Assembly (NCBI RefSeq): GCF_009733865.1
Contig: NZ_WOFB01000039.1
Span: 1-36,404 of the forward strand
Direction: 5' to 3'
DNA length: 36,404 bases
From: Oceanobacillus salinisoli
GTDB taxonomy: Bacteria > Bacillota > Bacilli > Bacillales > Amphibacillaceae
The notes under the pieces are model-generated. The model worked only from the letters and a program-made list of their open reading frames with translations. It had not been told where the DNA came from and did no database searches. Every line of letters starts with the position of its first letter. Position 1 is the stretch's first letter. Below are positions 23,354-30,662 of this stretch, piece by piece. A program made the position numbers and the translations under genes.

Positions 23354-23512
23354 CTTATCACGAGTTGGCTGAGGGAATTGGCCCTATGACGCCCGGCAAC
23401 CGCCCTTTATGGGAATGGTGCTACTTCCAACAGGCAGAAATGTCTGAAAGATAAGAGGGAGAAACCGCAATGTGTTTATGATTTCAACCCTCTTTCTTTT
23501 GGAAAGAGGGTT
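23354..23512 (+). ncRNA. SAM-I (S-box) riboswitch with terminator
   Basis: The aptamer is unmistakable: CTTATCACGAG at the P1 start, GAGGGAATTGGCCCTATGA, GCCCGGCAACC, a P3 hairpin, and CAGAAATGTCTGAAAGATAAG closing P1. The terminator is AACCCTCTTTC (23486-23496) with GAAAGAGGGTT (23502-23512) and T residues. AAGAGGG (23453-23459) at the end of P1 can pair with CCCTCTT (23488-23494) as antiterminator, so SAM binding should stop transcription. S-boxes normally precede methionine, cysteine or SAM genes, but no such + strand gene follows before 25.2 kb. Confidence 0.93.
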
Positions 23513-23655
23513 TTTCTATGGAGAAAATAATCAGATTATACGAATGGATGAGGTAAGATGAATGCGGTGATTTCAAAAGGAGTTCGAACACCGAACAATA
23601 AGTTATTAGATATGTAAAATGCGAAACAGGCTAAATTGACCCTCTTCATTAAAAA

Positions 23656-23679
23656 AAGAAGCCAAAAGATTGGCTTCTT
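23656..23679 (-). terminator. Rho-independent terminator of the minus-strand gene at 23685
   Basis: AAGAAGCCAA and TTGGCTTCTT pair perfectly around AAGA. Read on the minus strand, the stem is followed by a run of T (complement of the A-run at 23651-23657). It lies 5 bases after the stop of the 23685-23903 gene. Between the riboswitch and here there are only tiny frames, for example a 19-codon one at 23558. Confidence 0.8.
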
Positions 23680-23684
23680 AGATA

Positions 23685-23903
23685 CTAATACATTGGTAAT
23701 TGTCCAGTCATCATTTGCTGAGGGGTATGATGACTTCCCCCTTCATACATCATGAGGTTCCGTTCAAGCTCCATTACAGCATCAAAGTGTTTTTGATAAA
23801 AAAACATATGTCGTTGAGGGTCAACATATTCATATCGTTTTGCCAATAACCCAAATAAGTTTGCTTCAGTTAAAAGGTCTTTTGTTTTTTGATCCAAATG
23901 CAC
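23685..23903 (-). CDS. Small protein of unknown function (72 aa)
   Basis: GTG 23903 is the preferred start, about 10 bases behind TTTTAGGAG; a TTG at 23936 would add 11 residues but lacks a site. The protein reads MHLDQKTKDLLTEANLFGLL, AKRYEYVDPQRHMFFYQKHF and DAVMELERNLMMYEGGSHHT, then PQQMMTGQLPMY. The hydrophilic helical body and the Gly/His/Gln/Met-rich tail recall small spore-associated proteins of Bacillus, but I cannot place it in a family. Confidence 0.65.
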   Translation of the reverse strand: MHLDQKTKDLLTEANLFGLLAKRYEYVDPQRHMFFYQKHFDAVMELERNLMMYEGGSHHTPQQMMTGQLPMY

Positions 23904-24317
23904 TTGAATATATCTCCTAAAATTAATTAGTTTCAATACATAGGGTATTCATCCATCCGCATTTGGAATAAGAATATCGCCTATTTTTTGAAAACAATTC
24001 TTAAAAACCAATGATAACGCTTTTTGATTCGGAATGGTTTGACTATGAAGACTCTAGTTCCTTAGCTAGAAACCGTTGAGGTCATATTTTTATAGTTTGG
24101 TACGTAGTTTATTAACGTACCATCTCTTTTTTACATCTATAAAAAGGGCTCATTTTGTTGCACCTCAGTATAAAACACATCCAAAGGTGAATAAACAAAG
24201 GCTTGGTTTGTTGACGTCAACCCAAGCCTTATCTAATTTTTTATAAGATAAGAAAGTTTTATCTTACCTTCTTAAAAGAGAGCAATTTTATACAATTGTT
24301 TGTTAAAATATTCTTAA
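23904..24317. other. Gene-free stretch with three hairpins
   Basis: GGTACGT (24099-24105) pairs with ACGTACC (24115-24121), followed by ATCTCTTTTTT, a terminator-like element. AAGGCTTGG (24198-24206) pairs with CCAAGCCTT (24222-24230) around TTGACGTCAA, which is itself a perfect palindrome. TAAGATA and TATCTTA near 24245-24265 form another pair. No coding frame is supported. Confidence 0.5.
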
Positions 24318-25010
24318 TTAATGAAGATGCTGATTACCAAAATTATCATCGACGACCTCTTTCACCTTTTCCACGGCCTGTTCGACCATTTCATCCGTAA
24401 TCATCACAATGTCTGTATCGTATTTTTCTTCTTTAGATACATCGAACTGAAGCTTCTCCGTATATGGTGCTGGTCTATTCATCAAATAGGCAGACATCAC
24501 CTCGCAGTTTTTATCACGAGCTTCGTCAACGCTTAACTGACCTGTTACTATTTCATGCATTAAATTAAGGGCCAGTATGTTGGCAGCTTCTGTATCACAT
24601 CGGGACGATACTTCCCCTCTTGTTCTTTCAATAATGATACTTCCATCAAATTTAGCCAGTTCACTAAACATTTCTGTTGGAACAGAGTAGTTAATATAGT
24701 TCTCAATGACATCTGTATGGGGAGCTGGGAAATCATGAGGAATTTCATCACGATAAACGATAGTTCGTTTCCATGGTCCGTTATTAAACCATATTAACCT
24801 GCTTTGAGTTGCTTCATTAGGAAGTCCGTATTGTTTAATTGTAGCATTTGCTGCCTTCTTGGACATAGCGTTCCAATTATTGATTAAACTACTAACAAAG
24901 TCCATATCAACTACGGTTTCTGTCGTTTTCTCAGCGCCGCCAAACGTTTGTACCTTTAAATCATTTGCCATTGCAGTTCCAGCAGTATTCCATTTATCTT
25001 TTTGTTCCAT
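24318..25010 (-). CDS. Conserved protein of unrecognised family, paralogue A (230 aa)
   Basis: ATG 25010 is followed by MEQKDKWNTAGTAMANDLKV. The core from about residue 60 to 175 matches the gene at 29608: QSRLIWFNNGPWKRTIVYRD, EIPHDFPAPHTDV, FDGSIIIERTRGEV (121-134), CDTEAANILALNLMHEIVTG (138-157) and SVDEAR. No signal peptide or membrane helix; it is probably a soluble cytoplasmic protein. Conserved Trp, His, Asp, Arg and Glu residues could form an active site, but I know no function. Extra N- and C-terminal segments (about 30 and 20 residues) distinguish it from its paralogue. Confidence 0.8.
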   Translation of the reverse strand: MEQKDKWNTAGTAMANDLKVQTFGGAEKTTETVVDMDFVSSLINNWNAMSKKAANATIKQYGLPNEATQSRLIWFNNGPWKRTIVYRDEIPHDFPAPHTDVIENYINYSVPTEMFSELAKFDGSIIIERTRGEVSSRCDTEAANILALNLMHEIVTGQLSVDEARDKNCEVMSAYLMNRPAPYTEKLQFDVSKEEKYDTDIVMITDEMVEQAVEKVKEVVDDNFGNQHLH

Positions 25011-25294
25011 TATTTCACCTGCTTCTATATGATTTTTAGTTCTTCCCCTATTATTTGAAAAGATTTGAAATAAATACAGTTAATTAAAAGAGAGAAATAC
25101 TGTTCATACAAATCTGTGACTTTTGAGTATTTTAGTTACTTATAGAATTCACAAAACCTTCACGTCAGATTTTATTGATAAAGAACTGATTTACAGATAT
25201 AGTGATGGAGAACGGGAAGCCAACCTTTAACGATGAATTGACGACAGCGAGAGTACAGCGATCCCAAAATGATGAAAAAATAGGAGAGATGATT

Positions 25295-26080
25295 ATGAGA
25301 AAAGGTTTCTTTACTATAATAATGCTGGTAGTCATAGTGATTACCATTGTGGTATATAGCATGAGTGGAAATGAAACGGAAGATACTGTAACAGAAGATT
25401 TGGAGGAATTACCAACGCTTGAAGTAGATTTTAAAGTTCCCGAGACTGTGGATGTAAATGAAACCGTAGAATTGAATGCTACTGTTTCATATAGTGATGA
25501 GATGGTAACAGATGCAGATGAAGTTTTGTTTGAAATCTGGCAACAAGGACATGAGGATGAAAGTATAGAAGTGGAAACAACAAATAATGGAGATGGAACG
25601 TATACAGCGGAAACCTCCTTTGAAAGTAATGGAATATATGAAATTTATGCACATACAACAGCTAGAGATTTACACACGATGCCTAAGAAAACCATAGTCG
25701 TTGGTACGGGTGCAGTAGATGATAAGGCAGTGGGAAATCAAAACCATGAATCAGGCGAAAATGCATATGGAAAACGTGTAGAAGGGTTTGTATTGCAGTT
25801 TATGGAACCCGAACATGTGAATGCCGAAAGTGAAACAGAGCTTATGGTAGATTTGCAGATGGACGGTAATCCATTAAAGGAGGCAGATGTCCGTTACGAA
25901 ATTTGGAATGACGAAATGCCCGATGAACGAGCATGGGTAGATGCGGAGGAAATGGAACCTGGTCAATACATAGCAGCTCATTCATTTACAAAAGCAGGTA
26001 CTTACCATATTATTATTCATGTTGAAAATGAGGATGGATTACATAAGCATGAGGAGTATGAATTGCTGGTGAATCACTAA
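25295..26080 (+). CDS. Membrane-anchored protein with two YtkA/FixH-like domains (261 aa)
   Basis: ATG 25295 (MRKGFFTIIMLVVIVITIVV) is chosen because TAGGAGAG lies 8 bases upstream; the frame is open further. Residues 4-24 form a signal or anchor. Two similar beta-sandwich domains follow: about 45-135 (DVNETVELNATVSYSDE, VLFEIWQQGHEDES, NGDGTYTAETSFESNGIYEI, YAHTTARDLHTMP) and about 170-258 (ADVRYEIWNDEMPDERAW, EPGQYIAAHSFTKAGTYHII, IHVENEDGLHKHEEYELLV). This is the pattern of YtkA-like, FixH-related extracytoplasmic domains. The acidic linker is rich in Asp and Glu. The ligand is unknown; metal or copper handling is only a possibility. Likely exposed on the outer membrane face. Confidence 0.8.
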   Translation: MRKGFFTIIMLVVIVITIVVYSMSGNETEDTVTEDLEELPTLEVDFKVPETVDVNETVELNATVSYSDEMVTDADEVLFEIWQQGHEDESIEVETTNNGDGTYTAETSFESNGIYEIYAHTTARDLHTMPKKTIVVGTGAVDDKAVGNQNHESGENAYGKRVEGFVLQFMEPEHVNAESETELMVDLQMDGNPLKEADVRYEIWNDEMPDERAWVDAEEMEPGQYIAAHSFTKAGTYHIIIHVENEDGLHKHEEYELLVNH

Positions 26081-26258
26081 AGTTTCCGATTCGGGTCCGG
26101 TTTTCGTGAATAGGACAAGTGAGTTTCATAATTCGCAAAAAACGGTAAAGAAGATTCAAAAGTATTTAAATGCAGAAAATAATATCGTTGTTTGCTAATT
26201 TCTCCCTAGTTAAAATGGAAGGTAAAGTAGATTTAGGTGTAATCTATCTTTATCATTA

Positions 26259-26378
26259 TTCGACAGCACTTCAAGCACGGGAAAGGCTTTAGCCTAGTGG
26301 TAGGGTTCAATACTGGTGTTCTCAGGAATCCACTACTTCAATCTAACCACAAGGTCCATAAGGGGTGGGGAGTTCAAT
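26259..26378 (+). mobile_element. IS200/IS605-type right end (omega-RNA-like) without tnpB
   Basis: The segment reads CGACAGCACTTCAAGCACGG, GAAAGGCTTTAGCCTAGTGG, TAGGGTTCAATACTGGTGTT, CTCAGGAATCCACTACTTCA, then AAGGGGTGGGGAGTTCAATG. I recall this order (GGCTTTAGCC stem, GGAATCCACT, a closing GTGGGGAGTTCAAT) from the 3' end of tnpB genes and right ends of IS605-group elements in Bacillaceae. There the transcript is the guide RNA scaffold of TnpB, and bases after TTCAAT act as guide. No tnpB or tnpA frame is found upstream to 26081, so this is a solitary end. The preceding 26081-26258 holds a stop-bounded frame (NRTSEFHNSQKTVKKIQKYL) of unknown origin. Confidence 0.6.
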
Positions 26379-26667
26379 GAGGCCAAAACCTTCCCCTTAA
26401 AAGGTTATCGATAAACTCTTCCTGAGTAAGAAAAATATTAAAATCAACCACAGAAATACAAAACCTTCCGTCTGGTTGATAAAAAACTGGGGCTGAATCC
26501 TTGGTTTTATATAGAAGTAATCTTGAATTTGTTTTGAATTCCTCTTTCTTTAATTCCTGCAGGATGATGAACAGCTCGCCCCAGAACGGAAGATATGGTT
26601 TTTCTCTATATGATTGAAGGACATGTATTAATTGCGAACGAATGTTGTTTCCCACTTTCTTACCCAC
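26374..26667 (-). CDS. Protein of unknown function (97 aa), 3' end formed by an IS end
   Basis: GTG 26667 follows TTAGGAATTGA on the minus strand. The protein reads MGKKVGNNIRSQLIHVLQSY, REKPYLPFWGELFIILQELK, then LLLYKTKDSAPVFYQPDGRF, CISVVDFNIFLTQEEFIDNL and LRGRFWPH. It is soluble and ordinary in composition; I do not recognise it. The stop TGA is provided by the TTCA of the IS605-like right end, so the native C-terminus may have been replaced. Confidence 0.6.
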   Translation of the reverse strand: MGKKVGNNIRSQLIHVLQSYREKPYLPFWGELFIILQELKKEEFKTNSRLLLYKTKDSAPVFYQPDGRFCISVVDFNIFLTQEEFIDNLLRGRFWPH

Positions 26668-26786
26668 TCAATTCCTAAGATATTAATGGTTTATCATAAC
26701 CCATTGCTTATATATTATATATTTTTTAATAGGAATTATACAACGCCTTTTTGCCGGATAATCTCCGAATGAAAATAGCCTTTATG

Positions 26787-27077
26787 CTAATCATCCATTA
26801 TTTCAGTAAGTTTCTTCATCGCATCTTCCAAGTCCATAGTGGATGAAGTTATCACTTCAATAATGTGATTTTGCTTTGCAAATTTCCTTAAATTAGTATA
26901 AATAATAGGTTTTTTATGTTTGAGGATAGTACCTAATTCGATAAAAGGGATCGAATTGGACTTTACCATTGATAATGATTTAAAAAAGTAATAAAAATCA
27001 TATGTATGTTTCCTCTCATCAGGATATTCACGCAACATTTTTTCAAACTTTGTCATGGAGTTCACTACATTATTCAT
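26787..27077 (-). CDS. Protein of unknown function (96 aa)
   Basis: GTGAGGTACC lies just before ATG 27077. The sequence MNNVVNSMTKFEKMLREYPD, ERKHTYDFYYFFKSLSMVKS, then IELGTILKHKKPIIYTNLRK, FAKQNHIIEVITSSTMDLED is soluble and helical. The part around residues 45-75 (IPFIELGTILKHKKPIIYTNLRKF) has the spacing of a helix-turn-helix, but that is only a suggestion. No family recognised. It lies divergently, 200 bp from the lipoprotein gene at 27276. Confidence 0.65.
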   Translation of the reverse strand: MNNVVNSMTKFEKMLREYPDERKHTYDFYYFFKSLSMVKSNSIPFIELGTILKHKKPIIYTNLRKFAKQNHIIEVITSSTMDLEDAMKKLTEIMDD

Positions 27078-27275
27078 TTTGGTACCTCACTTCTGTAGCT
27101 GTAAATTATAAACATACAATTAATAAGTTTTCTCACAATGTCAATATCGTCAAAAATAGATTATTATTAAAGGTTTATTTTATTCAAGTGTGTAATTTTG
27201 TGCAGAAAGGAGCGTTTCAGAAAAAATGGAAACTATTTTCTAGTGCGTATCGTCTAATTGGATGGGAGGTAGGTT

Positions 27276-27686
27276 ATGAAAAAAATTATATATATCGTTT
27301 TTCTTTCCTCAATGATGCTGTTATCTGCTTGTTCTGGAGAAGAAAAAGAGGAATTAACAAGAATAGATATTCACGAGGTTGATGCGGAAGGAAATTACAA
27401 AGAGGTCGGAACAATAACAGATAGCGAATCCATCGAGCTGATTCAGAAGACGTTTAATCAAATCAAATGGGACAATAAAGTGGTCAATATGGCAAGACAA
27501 CCAGATATAAAGCTAATATTATTTTATACATTTGATGAAAATATGCCAGAAAGATTGATTGAATATGAGATTTGGTTTAATGAAAATACAGGTACATCAA
27601 TAATTGTCGGCAATAAGGAGAACCTAAGTTATGGCGAGTTAGATAAAGACCATACAAATACCCTTAGAAATTATTTGAAACGCTAA
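27276..27686 (+). CDS. Lipoprotein of unknown function (136 aa)
   Basis: GGGAGGT precedes ATG 27276. Signal MKKIIYIVFLSSMMLLSAC ends in lipobox LSAC with Cys 19. The mature domain reads LTRIDIHEVDAEGNYKEVGT, ITDSESIELIQKTFNQIKWD, a KVVNMARQPDIKLILFYTFD strand pair and YEIWFNENTGTSIIVGNKEN. This alpha/beta arrangement resembles small Bacillus lipoproteins of the YhfM kind, which is my guess from pattern only. It is anchored outside the membrane. A HAD hydrolase gene follows on the same strand after 84 bp. Confidence 0.75.
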   Translation: MKKIIYIVFLSSMMLLSACSGEEKEELTRIDIHEVDAEGNYKEVGTITDSESIELIQKTFNQIKWDNKVVNMARQPDIKLILFYTFDENMPERLIEYEIWFNENTGTSIIVGNKENLSYGELDKDHTNTLRNYLKR

Positions 27687-27770
27687 AGGATGACATACAT
27701 TTTGTTGCATTTTTTAGCTGACAGGGTAGTTACTACAATCAACACTAAAATACATATCTGGGAGAAGAAA

Positions 27771-28442
27771 ATGATATTTTTTGATATTGATGGAACATTA
27801 CTTAATCATGAAAGAGCAGAGGAAGCGGGAGCTATTGAGTTTTTAAAAGAGTATAAGGATGAACTAAAACTTAGTGGTTCTGATTTTGTTAAGATATGGT
27901 ATGACTTATCTGATAAATACTTTGAAAAGTTTTTGGAAGAAGAACTATCTTTTCAAGAGCAACGAAGAATGAGAATGAAAGAGTTATTTGGTAATCATTT
28001 AACGGACGAACAAGCTGATAAAAAATTCAATCATTATTTAATGTTTTACAGACAGAATTGGAAGGTATATGAAGATGTCATACCTTGTTTAGAACAATTA
28101 AAAAAACAAGGAAACCGCCTGGGTATAATTAGTAATGGTGATTATCATCAGCAAATGGAGAAACTGGAAGGGATAAATATAAAAGGATATTTTGACTGCA
28201 TTATTACCTCAAGCGAGATTGGCGTATCTAAGCCTAATGCTGCTATATTTATAGAAGCTTGTAATCTAGCTGGTGTGCAAATTAATGAAAGCCCCTACAT
28301 AGGTGATAGATTAGAGACCGACGCAATCGGCAGTAAGAACGCAGGGATGAAAGGAATATGGTTAAATCGTAAAGATAAAACAGCACATTCTGATGTCATT
28401 GTTATACACCAACTTAGTCAACTGGGAGTGATAATCAATTAG
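27771..28442 (+). CDS. HAD-superfamily hydrolase (223 aa)
   Basis: ATG 27771 follows GGGAGAAG, though the frame opens at 27690. The four HAD motifs are complete: I, FFDIDGTLLN (Asp5, Asp7); II, LGIISNGD; III, the Lys of GVSKPNAAIF; IV, YIGDRLETDAIGSKNAGMKG. A helical cap lies between residues 15 and 95, class C1, as in phosphoglycolate-phosphatase or YfnB-like enzymes. It would hydrolyse a small phosphate ester in the cytoplasm. A degraded CTAACGGG-type element (CCACTAACTGTGC) starts right after the stop. Confidence 0.9.
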   Translation: MIFFDIDGTLLNHERAEEAGAIEFLKEYKDELKLSGSDFVKIWYDLSDKYFEKFLEEELSFQEQRRMRMKELFGNHLTDEQADKKFNHYLMFYRQNWKVYEDVIPCLEQLKKQGNRLGIISNGDYHQQMEKLEGINIKGYFDCIITSSEIGVSKPNAAIFIEACNLAGVQINESPYIGDRLETDAIGSKNAGMKGIWLNRKDKTAHSDVIVIHQLSQLGVIIN

Positions 28443-28470
28443 TTTTTTCCACTAACTGTGCAATAGAAAA
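28443..28470 (+). repeat. CTAACGGG-type 3' element, diverged copy
   Basis: TTTTTTCCACTAACTGTGCA and AATAGAAAAACGAG repeat the T-run and CCACTAAC, with the GGG lost. It is the only copy seen outside the first 11 kb. Confidence 0.35.
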
Positions 28471-28632
28471 ACGAGTATTATTTTTATATTATGTTTATCT
28501 ATTGCTTTATCATAGGGGAAGTACATATTCTAAAAGGCTCTATTCATAAGTTTGTAGCTTATAAGCGGTGCTTGTATTCTAAATTTATCTGTACAGAAAA
28601 TATCTAACTAAAAAATATAAATAGGTGAGAAT

Positions 28633-29508
28633 ATGAAACCAAACAAAGCAATTAAAGAAGATAATTATAAAGTATTCGCTCTACTAAGCCATTATTTGAA
28701 TCATGCACCCGACTTTATTGATAGAGAAGAAATAGATGAGATTGCCAAAGGCAGTATATCTTATGAATATGCCTTTTCTGTAATACTGGCCTCTGCTTTT
28801 GGACTTGATATTGTTGACAATGCACCTGATAAAGAGTTGTTCCATAACTATTTTTACAGGATGATCCATCACCTTGATAGTAATGAATATAATAGAAATC
28901 CCTATTATAAGAATATCAAGCTACCAACGATGAAAGTCGGCAATAGTGAATTAAAATATGAAAAATATAAGCCGTTTGAAGGCTTTGTTTGTAACGATAT
29001 CATCGAAACAGAAGAGGGAAGACAAATTCCGCAAATCGGATTTTTTGATACGGAATTTAGGTTCCCGGCAGTTTTAGAAAACAATAGAATCTGGATGACG
29101 ATTACGCCGAATGAAATCGAAACAATGAAAGAACCTGTGGATCAAGCATTTGGCCAAGTACTTACCTATGGACTTGGGCTTGGCTACTATGCCTATATGG
29201 CCTCTGAAAAAGATAATGTGGAAAGCGTCACCGTTGTGGAGAGCAATGAAGATGTTATCCATCTTTTTAAAAAATATATCTTACCGCAATTCACCAATGC
29301 CAGTAAAATAAAGGTGATTCAAGCAGATGCTTTCGAATATGTACAAAACCAAATGTCCAAGGGGAAGTACGATTTTGTGTTTACAGATCTATGGCATGAT
29401 GTTTCAGATGGAATCGATATGTATTTAAAAATGAAAAAGTATGAAAAACAAAACCCAAATACCGTATTTACGTATTGGATAGAAAAATCTATTATGTGCT
29501 ATTTATAA
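28633..29508 (+). CDS. Spermidine-synthase-fold / SAM-dependent methyltransferase-like protein (291 aa)
   Basis: AGGTGAG precedes ATG 28633. The N-terminal 170 residues are a less familiar alpha/beta region (YKPFEGFVCNDIIETEEGRQ, IPQIGFFDTEFRFPAVLENN). The C-terminal half has the class I fold signature: VLTYGLGLGYYAYMASEKDN, VESVTVVESNEDVIHLFKKY, IKVIQADAFEYV and KYDFVFTDLWHDVSDGIDMY. This pattern, with an acidic residue after strand 2 and D-A-F after strand 3, matches spermidine-synthase-like proteins. The acceptor substrate is not predictable, and polyamine synthesis is unlikely without the full gatekeeper loop. It precedes paralogue B by about 100 bp. Confidence 0.75.
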   Translation: MKPNKAIKEDNYKVFALLSHYLNHAPDFIDREEIDEIAKGSISYEYAFSVILASAFGLDIVDNAPDKELFHNYFYRMIHHLDSNEYNRNPYYKNIKLPTMKVGNSELKYEKYKPFEGFVCNDIIETEEGRQIPQIGFFDTEFRFPAVLENNRIWMTITPNEIETMKEPVDQAFGQVLTYGLGLGYYAYMASEKDNVESVTVVESNEDVIHLFKKYILPQFTNASKIKVIQADAFEYVQNQMSKGKYDFVFTDLWHDVSDGIDMYLKMKKYEKQNPNTVFTYWIEKSIMCYL

Positions 29509-29607
29509 TTGAAACATACATTTAATTGATAAGAGAATTTCAATGTGTAACAGATTAATAGGCGCCTGTATATATTGTTAAAGATGACATATACAGGAGG
29601 TAATGAA

Positions 29608-30144
29608 ATGAATAATGATTACCAACGTTATATAGAACAAATTTTAAGTACTTGGGATAAGGAACAGAGAGAAGGAGCTTTAAAAATAATTCAAAAGTAT
29701 GGATATCCTCGGGAAGCCATCGCAAGCAGAATGATTTGGTATCATAACGGCCCTTGGAAGCGTACAGTTGTATTACGTGACTCTGTACCACATAATTTAC
29801 CCGTGAACCATAAGGATTTTCTTGCACAAACGGTAGATTATCGAACACCTGTCAAGCTATTTGATGATATTGCTCGTTTTGATGGGAGCTGTTACCCTGA
29901 TAGGACGAGAGGGGAAGTTACGGTTATGTGTGATAAAGAGGAAGCAAACTTTTTGGCTGTCAATCTGTTCCACGAAATTGTAACTGGAAAACGTACAGTG
30001 GATGAAGCAAGATATTTTATGGCTGAGACAGAAGCAAATTACCTTTTTAAAAACATATCATCCCCTTACTTAGAAAAAATACTATTCCCTCAACAACGTT
30101 ATACCATTGACCCCGATATCCAGTACTTTGAAGCAGAGATGTAG
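29608..30144 (+). CDS. Conserved protein of unrecognised family, paralogue B (178 aa)
   Basis: GGAGGT precedes ATG 29608; the frame opens at 29575. It is homologous to the minus-strand gene at 24318: ASRMIWYHNGPWKRTVVLRD (NGPWKRT at 47-53), SVPHNLPVNHKDF, FDGSCYPDRTRGEV (91-104), CDKEEANFLAVNLFHEIVTG (108-127), TVDEAR. The N-terminus is shorter and the C-terminal tail different (YTIDPDIQYFEAEM). It is soluble. The two copies bracket a 4.6-kb stretch and face opposite ways. Role unknown. Confidence 0.8.
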   Translation: MNNDYQRYIEQILSTWDKEQREGALKIIQKYGYPREAIASRMIWYHNGPWKRTVVLRDSVPHNLPVNHKDFLAQTVDYRTPVKLFDDIARFDGSCYPDRTRGEVTVMCDKEEANFLAVNLFHEIVTGKRTVDEARYFMAETEANYLFKNISSPYLEKILFPQQRYTIDPDIQYFEAEM

Positions 30145-30269
30145 ATTTTATAAAACACTTCTGAATATGGCCTGATTTACATGGGAAATATGTTTCGATT
30201 ACAGGTTCTTTAAAAAGCATATTCTATTCTAGTCTTATATTCTCTCTTTTTGAAAAAGAATTTAGTTAC

Positions 30270-30296
30270 GGGAGCAGCTATTGAACTGCTCCCTTT
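30270..30296 (+). terminator. Rho-independent terminator
   Basis: GGGAGCAG (30270-30277) pairs perfectly with CTGCTCCC (30286-30293) followed by TTT. It can end paralogue B and, read backwards, the minus-strand YdhR-like gene. Confidence 0.65.
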
Positions 30297-30341
30297 CGAT
30301 TAGTGAGATTTAAAACCTTTCCATAATGATTAGTTTTAAAT

Positions 30342-30647
30342 TCATTTCACCGGACCATTCGTAATCTCAGTAAGCTTAGAATTGATGGCAAAGATTTTTG
30401 CGTTTACTTCCGTTATGCCAAAACCAGCCAAACGTTTCGAATGCATATCTAAATAGTTCTGAGCCGTTTCTTTAGTTTCAAAAATATAAATTCCTCCGGC
30501 TTCGTTTGTCTCTGGGCTTTCTGTCCAGATTTTCCACATGAATCCATCTTCTTCATTAATGCTTGTTGCTAAATCAGAAAACGAATCCGCCATTTCATCT
30601 CCGAATGGTCCATTCATTTTAAAATCCACTTGTAAAACGTATGCCAT
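30342..30647 (-). CDS. YdhR-family monooxygenase-like protein (101 aa)
   Basis: I take the ATG at 30647 (MAYVLQVDFKMNGPFGDEMA), 7 bases behind AAAGGAG, rather than the ATG two codons earlier, which would sit against the site. The ferredoxin-like fold is readable: LQVDF strand, GPFGDEMADSFSDLATSINE helix, EDGFMWKIWTESPETNEAGG, IYIFETKETAQNYLDMHSKR and LAGFGITEVNAKIFAIN. These are the landmarks of Mo-nooxygenase-type YdhR proteins, dimeric antibiotic-biosynthesis-monooxygenase relatives. The gene is 15 bp downstream of the DsbA-like gene in one operon. Confidence 0.87.
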   Translation of the reverse strand: MAYVLQVDFKMNGPFGDEMADSFSDLATSINEEDGFMWKIWTESPETNEAGGIYIFETKETAQNYLDMHSKRLAGFGITEVNAKIFAINSKLTEITNGPVK

Positions 30648-30662
30648 GGTCATTCTCCTTTG

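Noticed and set aside
27002..27382. 126-codon + frame before the lipoprotein
   Set aside because: It overlaps the start regions of both the 26787 minus-strand gene and the lipoprotein at 27276, and lacks a start signal.
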